64,000 nt of DNA from Streptomyces sp. G-G2 (GCF_030063135.1 NZ_JASISO010000009.1:62001-126000); one strand, 5' to 3'; counted from the first letter of the stretch, positions 8,170 through 16,204 are shown. A program made the numbers and translations. Notes: a model not told the origin generated them from the letters alone.

Positions 8170-9295
8170 GCGCGGTGAACTCCCGCGAGCCGTCCGATGC
8201 GTTCACGTCGTTCCTCTCCTCCGGTTCCTCGAAGACCTCGCCGCCCGCCGGGTCGGGGCAGCCGCAGGACCCCCGGGCCAGCAGCGTCACCGGCAGCACG
8301 TCCCGGGTCGGCGGCAGGTCGGGTTCCCTCATCCGGCCCAGCAGACGCTGTACGGCCGTGCGCGCCAGCTCCTCGAAGGGCTGACGCATCGTGGACAGCG
8401 CCGGGCAGGTGTACGCGCCCGCCGCGATCCCGTCGAACGAGACCAGGGCCAGGTCCTCCGGGACCCGGATGCCCAGTTCGGTGGCGGCCCGCAGCACCCC
8501 GAACGCCTGCTCGTCCGAGGTGACGAACAGCGCGTCCACGGACCGGTCGCGGGAGAGCAGCGCCCGCCCGGAGCGGTAGCCGTCGAGCCGCCCGAACTGG
8601 CCGTGCAGCAGCGGCGCGGCGTCCGGACAGGCCTCCCAGCCGGTGGATCCGCCCGAGCCCGTACCGGCCTTGAGTCCGGCCCGTTCCAGGGCGGTCCGCC
8701 AGCCCACCACCCGGTCCACCGTGGGGTGGATGCCCAGCGGGCCCGCGATGCAGCCGACCCGGCGGTGGCCGTGCGCGAGCAGGTGCTCGGTGGCCAGCCG
8801 CGCGCCGAGGGTGTTGTCGACGACCACGTGCGAGGCCGCGACCCCGGTGAGCTCCCGGTCGAAGACGATGCTGGGCACCCCCGAGCGGGCCAGCTCGGCC
8901 CGCCACGGCCGGTCCCCCTGGGAGGGGATCAGCACCAGCCCGTCCACCTGCCGGTCGACGAAGGTACGGATGTACCCCGCCTCCCGGCCCGGGTCGTCGA
9001 CGGTGTTCCCGACGAGCAGGGTGTATCCGGCGGCCCAGGCGTGGTCCTCCAGGGCGCGGGCCAGTTCCGCGAAGAACGGGTTGGCCGCGTCCGGAACGAC
9101 GAGCCCGAGGGTCATCGTGTGGCTCATCCGCAGCGACCGGGCCACCGCGTTGGGCCGGTACTGGAGTTCCTTGACGGCGGCCAGCACCCGCTCGCGGGTG
9201 GCGGGCGCCACCGACCGGGGCCCGTTGTTGAGCACGTAGCTGACGACCGAGGGCGACGTGCCCGCGAGACGTGCCACGTCCTGCCGTGTTGCCAT
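8162..9295 (-). CDS. rbsR: LacI-family repressor of the ribose operon
   Basis: This 377-aa LacI/GalR regulator has the DNA-binding helix-turn-helix at residues 1-50 (TRQDVARLAGTSPSVVSYVL) and a hinge helix RPNAVARSLR. The periplasmic-binding-like sensor domain follows (LGLVVPDAANPFFAELARAL, DGLVLIPS, CIAGPLGI, FDGIAAGAYTCPALSTMRQP). The ATG at 9295 is chosen because the HTH begins directly there; the frame extends upstream over the operator region, which is not coding. It is the first gene of the operon, so it is probably autoregulated through the palindromes at 9340-9368. Ribose or ribose phosphate is the likely inducer by analogy with RbsR. The C-terminal tail CGCPDP is cysteine-containing and unusual. 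Confidence 0.92.
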   Translation of the reverse strand: MATRQDVARLAGTSPSVVSYVLNNGPRSVAPATRERVLAAVKELQYRPNAVARSLRMSHTMTLGLVVPDAANPFFAELARALEDHAWAAGYTLLVGNTVDDPGREAGYIRTFVDRQVDGLVLIPSQGDRPWRAELARSGVPSIVFDRELTGVAASHVVVDNTLGARLATEHLLAHGHRRVGCIAGPLGIHPTVDRVVGWRTALERAGLKAGTGSGGSTGWEACPDAAPLLHGQFGRLDGYRSGRALLSRDRSVDALFVTSDEQAFGVLRAATELGIRVPEDLALVSFDGIAAGAYTCPALSTMRQPFEELARTAVQRLLGRMREPDLPPTRDVLPVTLLARGSCGCPDPAGGEVFEEPEERNDVNASDGSREFTAHE

Positions 9296-9339
9296 GCCGT
9301 AGACCCCCGGTAGCGGTGCGGTAAGCAGCCTGATCGAAA

Positions 9340-9368
9340 TGCCAATTCGAGTTGGCAACTCGTGTTGC
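9340..9368. promoter_or_regulatory. Overlapping palindromic operators before rbsR
   Basis: Two overlapping inverted repeats lie 45-73 bp upstream of the rbsR start. The first is TGCCAA-N6-TTGGCA at 9340-9357, whose central bases are also nearly symmetric. The second is GCAAC-N4-GTTGC at 9355-9368. Size and symmetry match LacI-family operators. Binding of RbsR here would block the promoter of the whole rbs operon. The rest of the 136-bp gap holds no other feature I can name. Confidence 0.75.
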
Positions 9369-9431
9369 ACGCGGAGTATGGGAAGCAACCCCGGCAACCG
9401 CAAGACCCCGGACCGGATCCGTTGACACGTT

Positions 9432-10577
9432 TCAGGGACGACGCAGCAAGGAGGTGTAGAGCCGCCAGAAGCGCTCCGCGTCGACCTCCGTCACCACCGT
9501 GGCCCGGCGGGTGCCCGCCGGATTGCGGGGCGCGGAGAACTCGTCCAGGCCGTAGCCCAGCGCCCGCCCGTAGTCCGGCCCGAACGCCGCGTCGACGTCG
9601 ACGTACCGCTCCCGCGGCCGCACCGCGATCCGCGGATCCAGGAACACGGCGGCGGTCAGCGCGTCCCAGACGAAGGTGGAGTGCCCCGGGTCCTGGGCGA
9701 AGAGCGGCCCGTGCAGGTCCCGGAAGATCTTCTTCACCGGGGTGTCCGCCCCGGCCACGACGGCCTCGTACCGCGCCTTGGTGTACCTCACCCCGACCGC
9801 CGCGTCGTCGGGGAGGACGGTCTGCCTCGCGAACGGCGTACGGACCGCGATCCGCGCGGACTCGGGGTCGAACCACCAGTTGAACTCGGCGGCGGGCGTG
9901 ATGTTCCCGGGCTTATCGAAGGCCCCGCCCATGTAGATGACCTCTTTGAACAGGGGCACGATCTCGGGGTGGCTGCGCACGGCCAGCGCGAGGTTCGTGG
10001 CGGGACCGCACGCGAAGAAGGTGATCTCGTGCGGACGCCGCTTCACCTGCTCGACGATGAAGTCCACGGCGGCGCTCCGGCTCGGCCGGGTGCGCGGGTA
10101 ACCCCCGTACGGAGGGCGCGCGAGCCGGTCGTAGGCGGGCGGCCGGGCGGAGTCGAAGGCTCCGGCCCAGGGCGTCTTCCCGTACAGGATGTTCTCGGCG
10201 GCCAGCCGTTCCTGACGACCCGGCATCAGCGGCTCGCCCGCCCCCGCCACCACCGGTACGTCGGCGCGCCCGATCAGCTCCAACTGGCGCAGGGCGTAGG
10301 CCGTTCCCTCCTCGACCCAGGTGTTCCCGCTGACCACGGTCACCCCGAGCAGCTCCACGTCGGGGGCCTTGGCCAGCATGAACATGGTGACGGCGTCGTC
10401 GTTCAGCTCGCCCATGTCGGCGTCGAGTATCACCGGTCCGCGTCCGGCGGGCGCGGTGGCGGGGGCGGCGGAGCCGTCGGGTGCGGTGGACGCCGACGCG
10501 GCCGACGCGGACGCGGTCACCAGCGGCAGGGCCGGGATCGCGGCGAGGGCGGACGAGAGCAGGGTTCTGCGCTGCAT
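9432..10577 (-). CDS. Exported inosine/uridine-preferring nucleoside hydrolase
   Basis: This 381-aa protein belongs to the IunH family, which cleaves ribonucleosides to base plus ribose. The N-terminus is a Tat-like signal (MQRRTLLSSALAAIPAL followed by ASASA), so it is probably exported. The calcium-binding active-site cluster appears as ILDADMGELNDDAVT, a slightly altered form of DTDxGxDDA, with the first Asp pairs kept and a Glu-Leu-Asn stretch in the loop. GVTVVSGN, FFACGPATNLALA, YMGGAF and AEFNWWFDPESA are further family motifs. The gene lies directly upstream of the ribose operon on the same strand. The sensible reading is that it releases ribose outside the cell for RbsABC to import. 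Its own promoter lies beyond 10577. Confidence 0.88.
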   Translation of the reverse strand: MQRRTLLSSALAAIPALPLVTASASAASASTAPDGSAAPATAPAGRGPVILDADMGELNDDAVTMFMLAKAPDVELLGVTVVSGNTWVEEGTAYALRQLELIGRADVPVVAGAGEPLMPGRQERLAAENILYGKTPWAGAFDSARPPAYDRLARPPYGGYPRTRPSRSAAVDFIVEQVKRRPHEITFFACGPATNLALAVRSHPEIVPLFKEVIYMGGAFDKPGNITPAAEFNWWFDPESARIAVRTPFARQTVLPDDAAVGVRYTKARYEAVVAGADTPVKKIFRDLHGPLFAQDPGHSTFVWDALTAAVFLDPRIAVRPRERYVDVDAAFGPDYGRALGYGLDEFSAPRNPAGTRRATVVTEVDAERFWRLYTSLLRRP

Positions 10578-10781
10578 GGAAGCTCCGGATGCGGGAGGGG
10601 CACGCGTGCGGCAGCACGGGCGGCGTGAGTATCCGAGGCAACCCGGTCAACGGCAAGGGCCGCGCGCGGTGCTGGGCGGCGGGCGCGGGCGCGGTGGGAG
10701 CGCGAGGCGCGGGCGCGGTGACGGTGGGCAGGTCCGGGCGTGGTGGCGGCCGGCGGGTCCGTGCGCGATGGCGCCGGGTAG

Positions 10782-10833
10782 GGCCGTGCGCCCCCCGGCG
10801 CACGGCCGTGCCCGCCCCCGAACGGGCACGGCC
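10782..10833. terminator. Two tandem, mutually overlapping hairpins
   Basis: Hairpin 1 at 10782-10807 has perfect 11-bp arms (GGCCGTGCGCC) and a 4-base loop. Hairpin 2 at 10804-10833 has perfect 11-bp arms (GGCCGTGCCCG) and an 8-base loop. They share GGCC at 10804-10807, so only one can form fully at a time. They lie between divergent promoters, with no gene ending here. They could be the terminator of a lost gene or an attenuator for the nucleoside hydrolase. Confidence 0.55.
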
Positions 10834-10959
10834 GCACGGCGTCCCTGGGAGCAGGGTCCGCCGCGAGCGAAACGCTCGCGGTGTCCGTGGGGCGAGGTGC
10901 CGGTGGAACGATATCCGCGCACCCGCATCGCCCTCGCCCATCCAGGGGATGAAATCCGC

Positions 10960-10977
10960 CTACCCCCAGGGGTGTAG
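10960..10977. promoter_or_regulatory. Palindrome upstream of the histidine kinase
   Basis: CTACCCCCAGGGGTGTAG is symmetric at seven of nine base pairs and lies about 70 bp before the kinase start. It is a reasonable autoregulatory site for the NarL-type response regulator encoded downstream, since such regulators bind short inverted repeats near their own promoter. No direct evidence links them. Confidence 0.4.
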
Positions 10978-11047
10978 ACCCTGTACAACGATGAGTGGTC
11001 ATGAGGGGGTTGACGTGCGGAGAGCTTCACCAGGGAGGTCCGTGGCG

Positions 11048-12235
11048 GTGATGGCGGCGCATCCGGCGGCGGTCCGGATCCGCTCGGTGCTCCCGCTCGT
11101 CGGGGAGGTCGTGTATGCCGTGGGCTCGCTGTGGATCTCCACCGCGATGCTCCGCAACTGGCCGGATCCGAACGGCTACTGGCGCGCGTCCGATCCGCTC
11201 GCCTACGGGCTGCTGTGCGCGGTCTACCTGCCGCTGATGCTGCGCCGCGTGTTCCCGGTGGCCGTGCTCGTCTCCACGGCGCTCCTCACGGCCTGCTACT
11301 TCACCCTCGGCTACTACCACGTGCCCGCCGTCTGCGGGCTGCTGCTCGCCCTCTACACGGTCGCCGCGCGGCGGGACCGGCGGGTTTCGGCCAGGTGCGC
11401 GGCCGTCGTCCTCGTGGTCCTGCTGTGGGGCACCCGGCTCGCCGAACCCGGCATCGGCCCGCTCAGCGTCGGCTTCGTCACGGTCTCCACCATCGTCTGC
11501 TGGGTGGCGGGCGACGGCTCCCGGCGGCTGCGCGCGCTCACCCTGCGGCTGCGCCGGGAGCAGGAGGAGAAGGCCCGCCGGGCGGTCATGGAGGAACGCA
11601 TCCAGATCGCCCGGGAGCTGCACGACGTCATCGCGCACCACGTCTCGGTGATCTCCGTCCAGACGGGAGTGGCCGGGTACGTGGTCGCCACCGATCCGGC
11701 GACGGCCCGCTCGGCCCTGGACGTCATCGGCTCCAGCGCGCGCGAGGCACTGGCCGAAATGCGCCGGATGCTGGTGGTGCTGCGCCAGCCGGACCCCGGC
11801 CCCGGGCCCGGTGGCGCCACCTCCGGCATGCCGGGACTGGGACGGCTGGGCGAGCTGGTCGAGCGGGTCGGCGCCGCGGGGGTGCCCGTCGACGTGACGG
11901 TCACCGGGACCGCGTACGCCCTGCCGCCGGGGGTCGACCTGTGCGCGTACCGGGTGGTCCAGGAAGCCCTGACGAACGTCATGAAGCACGCGCCAGCCGC
12001 TCCGACCACCGTCCGCGTGCACTACGCGCCGGACTCCGTCTCCGTCCTGATCAGGGACGAGGGGGCCCGGCAGCGGGTTTCGGCCACCGGCCGGGGCTCG
12101 GCCGGCCAGGGGTTGATCGGCATGCGCGAGCGGGCGACCATTTACCACGGCACGGTGGTCACGCGCTCCGTCCCCGAAGGCGGCTTCGAGGTCAGTCTGA
12201 CCGTCCCGGTGCCCCGGCCGGGCCTCGCGCCCTGA
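11048..12235 (+). CDS. Two-component sensor histidine kinase (NarL-partner type)
   Basis: This 395-aa membrane kinase has about four or five hydrophobic helices in its first 140 residues with little outside the membrane, then a dimerisation/phosphoacceptor domain of the HisKA_3 class. The phosphorylated residue is His192 in RELHDVIAHHVSVISVQ. The ATP-binding domain shows YRVVQEALTNVMKHA and GQGLIGMRERA. The start is uncertain among GTG 11042, GTG 11048 and ATG 11051; GGGAGG at 11033-11038 gives the best spacing (nine bases) for 11048. The response regulator gene follows after 40 bp. The signal sensed is unknown. No ABC transporter sits nearby, unlike many such pairs. Confidence 0.9.
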   Translation: MMAAHPAAVRIRSVLPLVGEVVYAVGSLWISTAMLRNWPDPNGYWRASDPLAYGLLCAVYLPLMLRRVFPVAVLVSTALLTACYFTLGYYHVPAVCGLLLALYTVAARRDRRVSARCAAVVLVVLLWGTRLAEPGIGPLSVGFVTVSTIVCWVAGDGSRRLRALTLRLRREQEEKARRAVMEERIQIARELHDVIAHHVSVISVQTGVAGYVVATDPATARSALDVIGSSAREALAEMRRMLVVLRQPDPGPGPGGATSGMPGLGRLGELVERVGAAGVPVDVTVTGTAYALPPGVDLCAYRVVQEALTNVMKHAPAAPTTVRVHYAPDSVSVLIRDEGARQRVSATGRGSAGQGLIGMRERATIYHGTVVTRSVPEGGFEVSLTVPVPRPGLAP

Positions 12236-12275
12236 CCCGGGCCGTCCCCCTCACCGGAAAGCTGGAGAAACCCGG

Positions 12276-12944
12276 ATGCCGTCTGTGCTCGTCGTCGACG
12301 ATCAGTTCCTGATCAGGTCGGGGCTGACCGCGCTGCTGCGTGCCGCGCCCGGCTTCGACCCGGTCGGCGAGGCCGCGAACGGCGACGAGGCCGTACGCCT
12401 CGCGGCCGGGACCCGCCCCGACGTGATCCTCATGGACATCCGGATGCCGGGCACCGACGGGATCACCGCCACCGAACGCGTCCTGGCCGCGGCGGCGGCC
12501 GACCCGCTCGGCGCCCCCGCCCCCCGGGTGCTGGTCCTGACCACCTTCGACACCGACGAGTACGTCTACCGGGCGCTACGCGCCGGTGCGAGCGGCTTCC
12601 TGCTCAAGGACACCCCGCCGGACCGGCTGCTCGCCGCCATCGAGACCGTGCACGCGGGCGAGATGCTCTTCAGTCCCGGCCCCCTCAAGGGCCTGGTCGA
12701 GGCCTGGACTCCGGCCGTCCGGACCACCAGCACCGTCCTGGAGGTCCTCACCCCGCGCGAACGCGAGGTGTTCGCGCTGGTCGGAGCCGGGCTGTCCAAC
12801 TCCGAGATCGCGCAGCGGCTGGTCCTGAGCGCCGCCACCGTCAAGACGCACGTGCACCGCTGCATGGGCAAGCTCGCCCTGTCCAGCCGCGCCCAGGCGG
12901 TCGTCCTCGCCCACGAGCACGGCGTCGTCGCGCGTACGGTCTGA
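12276..12944 (+). CDS. NarL/FixJ-family response regulator
   Basis: This 222-aa regulator pairs with the upstream kinase. The receiver domain spans residues 1-120 with phosphoacceptor Asp54 in VILMDIRMPGTDG, the Thr in LTTFDTDEYVYRA and the conserved Lys in GFLLKDTPPDRLL. The LuxR-type helix-turn-helix lies near residues 155-215 (LTPREREVFALVGAGLSNSE, then VKTHVHRCMGKL). It is likely co-transcribed with the kinase. Its last 369 bp are also covered on the other strand by the reading frame of the PAP2 phosphatase, an unusually deep convergent overlap. Confidence 0.94.
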   Translation: MPSVLVVDDQFLIRSGLTALLRAAPGFDPVGEAANGDEAVRLAAGTRPDVILMDIRMPGTDGITATERVLAAAAADPLGAPAPRVLVLTTFDTDEYVYRALRAGASGFLLKDTPPDRLLAAIETVHAGEMLFSPGPLKGLVEAWTPAVRTTSTVLEVLTPREREVFALVGAGLSNSEIAQRLVLSAATVKTHVHRCMGKLALSSRAQAVVLAHEHGVVARTV

Positions 12945-13667
12945 CCCGCGCCCCGCGCTGCGCCCGGACCCGGGCCGGGGGATCACGAGCAGCGCGAGCC
13001 CGAGCAGCGCCGTCGCCACCGCCGCGTCCAGCCAGTAGTGGTTGGCGGTGCCGACTATCACCACCAGGGTCAGCAGCGGGTGCAGCAGGCACAGGAACCG
13101 CCACCGCCCCCGGGTGGCCGCGATCATCCCGATCGCCAGCATCAGCGCCCACCCGAAGTGCAGCGAGGGCATCGCCGCGAACTGGTTGGCCATGGTGTCC
13201 GACGCGGGCGCCGACGCGTACACCGTCGGCCCGTAGACCTGGCCGGTGTCGATCAGGTGCGCGGTGTCCAGCAGCCGCGGCGGCGCCAGCGGAAAGCCGA
13301 GGTGCACGAGGAGCCCGACGGCGGTGAGCACCGCGAGCACCCGGCGGGCCCACAGGTAGTGCCGGGGCCTGCGCAGGTAGAGCCAGATCAGGAAGGCCGC
13401 GGTGGCCGGGAAGTGCACGGCCGCGTAGTAGGTGTTCGCGATGTGGATCACCGCGTCGCCGTGCAGCAGCAGGTCCTGGACCCGGCCTTCGCCGGGCAGC
13501 CGCAGGGCGCGCTCGGCGTCCCAGATCCGGCGTGCGTTGCGGAAGGCGTCCTCGGTGTGCCCGGCGGTCAGCATCCGGCCGCCCTTGTACACGGCGAAGA
13601 GGGCCGCGACGAGCAGCAGCTCGGGTATCGCCCGGGGCCGCCCGACGGCCGTGGTGCGCTGGGTCAT
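12576..13667 (-). CDS. PAP2-superfamily membrane phosphatase (PAP2_3 type)
   Basis: The frame encodes 363 aa. Residues 1 to about 240 form a recognisable PAP2_3/inositol phosphorylceramide synthase-like membrane protein with about six helices. The active-site motifs are MPSLHFGWALML and ANHYWLDAAVA, which carry the two catalytic His residues and the Asp. Substrates in the family are lipid phosphates or phosphoinositol lipids, acting at the membrane. After about residue 240 the sequence becomes hydrophilic and low in complexity, and it is wholly antisense to the response regulator. This tail may be real, or a stop may have been lost. The ATG at 13667 is followed at once by plausible protein. 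The divergent TetR gene and operator array suggest it is the regulated target. Confidence 0.8.
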   Translation of the reverse strand: MTQRTTAVGRPRAIPELLLVAALFAVYKGGRMLTAGHTEDAFRNARRIWDAERALRLPGEGRVQDLLLHGDAVIHIANTYYAAVHFPATAAFLIWLYLRRPRHYLWARRVLAVLTAVGLLVHLGFPLAPPRLLDTAHLIDTGQVYGPTVYASAPASDTMANQFAAMPSLHFGWALMLAIGMIAATRGRWRFLCLLHPLLTLVVIVGTANHYWLDAAVATALLGLALLVIPRPGSGRSAGRGSDRTRDDAVLVGEDDRLGAAGQGELAHAAVHVRLDGGGAQDQPLRDLGVGQPGSDQREHLAFARGEDLQDGAGGPDGRSPGLDQALEGAGTEEHLARVHGLDGGEQPVRRGVLEQEAARTGA

Positions 13668-13715
13668 GCCCCGGTTCTCTTTCCTCTGCGACGGTCTCGG
13701 CGACTCCGCGACCAT

Positions 13716-13754
13716 CGATACGACAATGTATCGATACGAGAGTGTACCGATACG
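13716..13754. promoter_or_regulatory. Operator array between the PAP2 and TetR genes
   Basis: CGATACG occurs three times at exact 16-bp spacing (13716, 13732, 13748). The first two copies form dyads, CGATAC-N6-GTATCG at 13716-13733 and CGATAC-N6-GTACCG at 13732-13749. GTATCGATAC at 13728-13737 is a perfect 10-bp palindrome. The array lies 49 bp from the PAP2 start and 108 bp from the TetR start, so the TetR protein probably controls both. Confidence 0.75.
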
Positions 13755-13861
13755 CCTGCGTTCCGGTACGCTTCCGTCTCGGAAGCCCGCGAAGCCCCGC
13801 CCGTCCCACATCCCGCGAGCACCCGCGAAACGCCCGGATCCGCCGCCGAAGGAGAGCCGCC

Positions 13862-14476
13862 ATGACGACGTCGACACCGCCGCCCGCCACCGCGCGCCGC
13901 TCCAAGATCACTCCGGAGCGGGAGCAGGAGTTCTACGACGCGGTCCTCGCCGAGCTGCGCGAGCACGGCTACGAGGCCCTCACCATGGAGGGCGTCTCGG
14001 CCCGCGCCAACTGCGGGAAGTCCACCCTCTACCGGCAGTGGAAGACCAAGCCGCAGCTGGTCGCCGCCGCCCTGCGCTCGGCCCGGCGCAGCCGCACCCT
14101 CGCCGCCGTGGACACCGGATCCCTGGCCGGGGACCTGCGCGAGGCCGCGCGGATCGCGGCGGGCACCTCGGGCCGTGACACCCGGCTCACCCAGGCCCTC
14201 GGGCACGCCGTGATGAACGACGAGGAGCTCCAGGGCGCCCTGCGCGAGGCCCTGGTCGAGCCCGAGCTCGCGGCGTTCGACGTGATGGTCGCGCGGGCCG
14301 TCGCCCGGGGCGAGATCGTCGCGGGCCACCCCGCCGTGGAGTTCCTCCCGGCGCAGCTGATGGGCGTGCTGCGGATCCGTCCCGTCCTGGAGGGGCGCTA
14401 CGCCGACGCCGACTACCTCGTCCGCTTCGTCGACGCCGCGCTGCTCCCCGCACTGGGCCTGGCTCCGGGCCCCTGA
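13862..14476 (+). CDS. TetR/AcrR-family transcriptional regulator
   Basis: This 204-aa repressor has an N-terminal TetR helix-turn-helix (FYDAVLAELREHGYEALTME, then ANCGKSTLYRQWKTKPQLV). The C-terminal ligand domain matches the TetR_C family with LGHAVMNDEELQGALREALV. The ATG is preceded by AAGGAGAG seven bases upstream, so the start is firm. It is divergent from the PAP2 phosphatase gene, with a 16-bp-spaced operator array between them. The likely role is repression of the phosphatase gene and itself, released by an unknown small molecule. The unusual Cys in NCGKSTLY is common in this subgroup. Confidence 0.9.
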   Translation: MTTSTPPPATARRSKITPEREQEFYDAVLAELREHGYEALTMEGVSARANCGKSTLYRQWKTKPQLVAAALRSARRSRTLAAVDTGSLAGDLREAARIAAGTSGRDTRLTQALGHAVMNDEELQGALREALVEPELAAFDVMVARAVARGEIVAGHPAVEFLPAQLMGVLRIRPVLEGRYADADYLVRFVDAALLPALGLAPGP

Positions 14477-14633
14477 AGACCGGCAGGCGGCCGTCTCCGA
14501 TGACCGGACGGCCACTCCTGCCCGCGCTGCCTCGTGGGGACGGTGGCAGCGCACCCCGCGGGCCGGGCGGCGGTCGCTCCTGCTGGAGCGCCCGCCACCC
14601 GGTCCGCGTCCCTACGTCCGCCCGGCGGTCGCG

Positions 14634-14676
14634 GACCCGGTCGCGGTCCGGGACCGGGTCAGGGCCGGGGTCCCGG
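14634..14676. terminator. Terminator hairpins between convergent TetR and TerD genes
   Basis: Two alternative hairpins lie here. One pairs GACCCGGTC (14634-14642) with GACCGGGTC (14652-14660). The other pairs CCGGGACC (14648-14655) with GGTCCCGG (14669-14676). They sit just before the TerD stop codon and could end transcription from both sides. The rest of the 200-bp gap shows no gene. Confidence 0.6.
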
Positions 14677-15204
14677 TCACGAAGCGCCCATGGACCGGAC
14701 GTACTCCTCCGGGTTGGCCGCGAAACCGCGCACGGCCGGGTCCAGGGACCACGCGCCCCCGTCGTCGCGGGCGAACACGGCGACCGTGGCCGCCGAGGCG
14801 CCCGATACGCCCGCGATCCCGCCCTCGGCGACGAGGTCGACGTACCCCTCGCGGATGCGCAGTGCCACGCCGTCGACGTCGGCGAAGGTCTTGGTGCCCC
14901 CGGTGTTCTGGATCACCACGCCCACGACCACCCGGCGCAGGCGCTCCGACATCCGGTCGAGTTCCAGCGTCATCACCTCGTCGAAGCCGAAGCCCTGGCC
15001 GGTGCGGCTGTCCCGGTTGAGGGTGACCGTGCCGTCGGGTGCCCGCTGGTCGAAGTGGACGACGTACTCGGGTGTTCCGTGCGGATCACCCTCCGCATAC
15101 ACCGCCGCGATGATGTCGAGATCATTAGCGGGCGTACCGGACGGACTGGGGTCCCATTTGAGGGCCACCTCCACCCGGGTCAGACTCTTGCGTACTCCGC
15201 TCAC
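14677..15204 (-). CDS. TerD-family protein
   Basis: This 175-aa protein is a single TerD domain, the calcium-binding fold linked to tellurite and general stress resistance and, in Streptomyces, to development. Visible motifs are VEVALKWDPSPSG, NDLDIIAAVYAE, VVHFDQRAPDGTVTLNRDS, TGQGFGFDEVMTLELDRM and VVIQNTGGTKTFADVDG. The start is the GTG at 15204, because GGAGGGGGAG lies four bases upstream; a longer frame to 15258 has no support. It is monocistronic, with no other ter genes close by. The exact role is not known for such solitary copies. Confidence 0.88.
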   Translation of the reverse strand: MSGVRKSLTRVEVALKWDPSPSGTPANDLDIIAAVYAEGDPHGTPEYVVHFDQRAPDGTVTLNRDSRTGQGFGFDEVMTLELDRMSERLRRVVVGVVIQNTGGTKTFADVDGVALRIREGYVDLVAEGGIAGVSGASAATVAVFARDDGGAWSLDPAVRGFAANPEEYVRSMGAS

Positions 15205-15375
15205 CGAACTCCCCCTCCAGGTCACGTGCGTTGCCCCCGTTAGCCGCCATGCTGCCATGAGGCCCTTCGGCCCAGCCGGATCGTTATCCTCAATTCTTGC
15301 TCAGATGTAGTGACGCTGTGCGCATGGGCTTTCTAGCTTCTCCAAGCAAGCCATTCCCTTCGGAGAGAGTCCAGC

Positions 15376-16191
15376 ATGAAGGTTTCCCAGGCCGGTGCGG
15401 TCGCCGTAACGATCGCTCTAGCCCTGACCACCTCCGGGTGCGGCGGGAATGATGACGCCAAGCGCACGATCCCGATCGGGATCAAGTTCGACCAGCCCGG
15501 CCTCGGATACCGGGCGCCCGACGGCACGTTCTCCGGGTTCGACGTGGATGTCGCCCGCTACGTCGCCAAGGAGCTGGGCTACAAGCCCGACCAGATCGAG
15601 TTCAAGCAGGTCTACAGCGCCGACCGGGAACTGCTGATCCAGTTCAACGAGGTCAAGTTCGTCGCGGCGAGCTACTCGATCAACGACAAGCGCAAGACCA
15701 AGGTGGACTTCGCCGGGCCGTACTTCCTGGCCCACCAGGACCTGCTGCTCCGTGCGGCCGAGACCGACATCACCAAGGCCGAGGACCTCAACCGCAAGCG
15801 CCTGTGCTCGGTGACCGGTTCCACCTCGGCCGAGAACATCAAGGGCACGCTCGCCCCCAAGGCGGACCTGCTGGAGCTCCCCGGCTACTCCGAGTGCCTG
15901 ATCGCCCTCCAGGACAGCCAGCTCGACGCCCTGACCACGGACAACACCATCCTCGCCGGGTACGCCGCGCAGGAGGCCAACCAGGGCAAGTTCAAGCTCG
16001 CCGGGCTGAACCTGAGCAAGGAGAACTACGGCATCGGGATCAAAAAGGGCGACAAGGACCTTCAGAAGAAGATCAACGACGCGCTGCGGAAGATGGAGCA
16101 GGACGGCTCCTGGGCGAAGTTCGTCAAGGCCAACTTCGGCGCGGCGAACTACAAGAACGAGCCCGCCCCGCCGATCACCGAAGGCGGCTGA
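15376..16191 (+). CDS. Amino-acid-type ABC transporter substrate-binding lipoprotein (orphan)
   Basis: This 271-aa protein is a family 3 solute-binding protein (SBP_bac_3), the type that binds glutamate and other polar amino acids. The signal peptide ends in a lipobox TSGC with Cys22. The core shows GYRAPDGTFSGFDVDVARYV, VKFVAASYSINDKRKTKVDF, AGPYFLAHQDLLLR and the hinge segment CSVTGSTSAENIK. A ribosome site CGGAGAGAG precedes the ATG. No permease or ATPase gene lies near, so it either serves a transporter encoded elsewhere or acts as a sensor. The gene has more AAG lysine codons than its neighbours, normal for this family. Ligand is not determinable from the sequence. Confidence 0.88.
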   Translation: MKVSQAGAVAVTIALALTTSGCGGNDDAKRTIPIGIKFDQPGLGYRAPDGTFSGFDVDVARYVAKELGYKPDQIEFKQVYSADRELLIQFNEVKFVAASYSINDKRKTKVDFAGPYFLAHQDLLLRAAETDITKAEDLNRKRLCSVTGSTSAENIKGTLAPKADLLELPGYSECLIALQDSQLDALTTDNTILAGYAAQEANQGKFKLAGLNLSKENYGIGIKKGDKDLQKKINDALRKMEQDGSWAKFVKANFGAANYKNEPAPPITEGG

Positions 16192-16204
16192 CACCTCCGG
16201 TCGT

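Larger units (their letters stand above)
10578..11047. other. Long intergenic region between nucleoside hydrolase and histidine kinase
   Basis: This 470-bp stretch separates two divergent genes and has no convincing coding frame. Positions 10660-10780 are extremely G-rich on the plus strand with short GGGCGCGG repeats. Two tandem hairpins follow at 10782-10833 and a palindrome at 10960-10977. A GGGAGG ribosome site at 11033-11038 serves the kinase gene. The rest shows nothing I can name. Confidence 0.6.
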
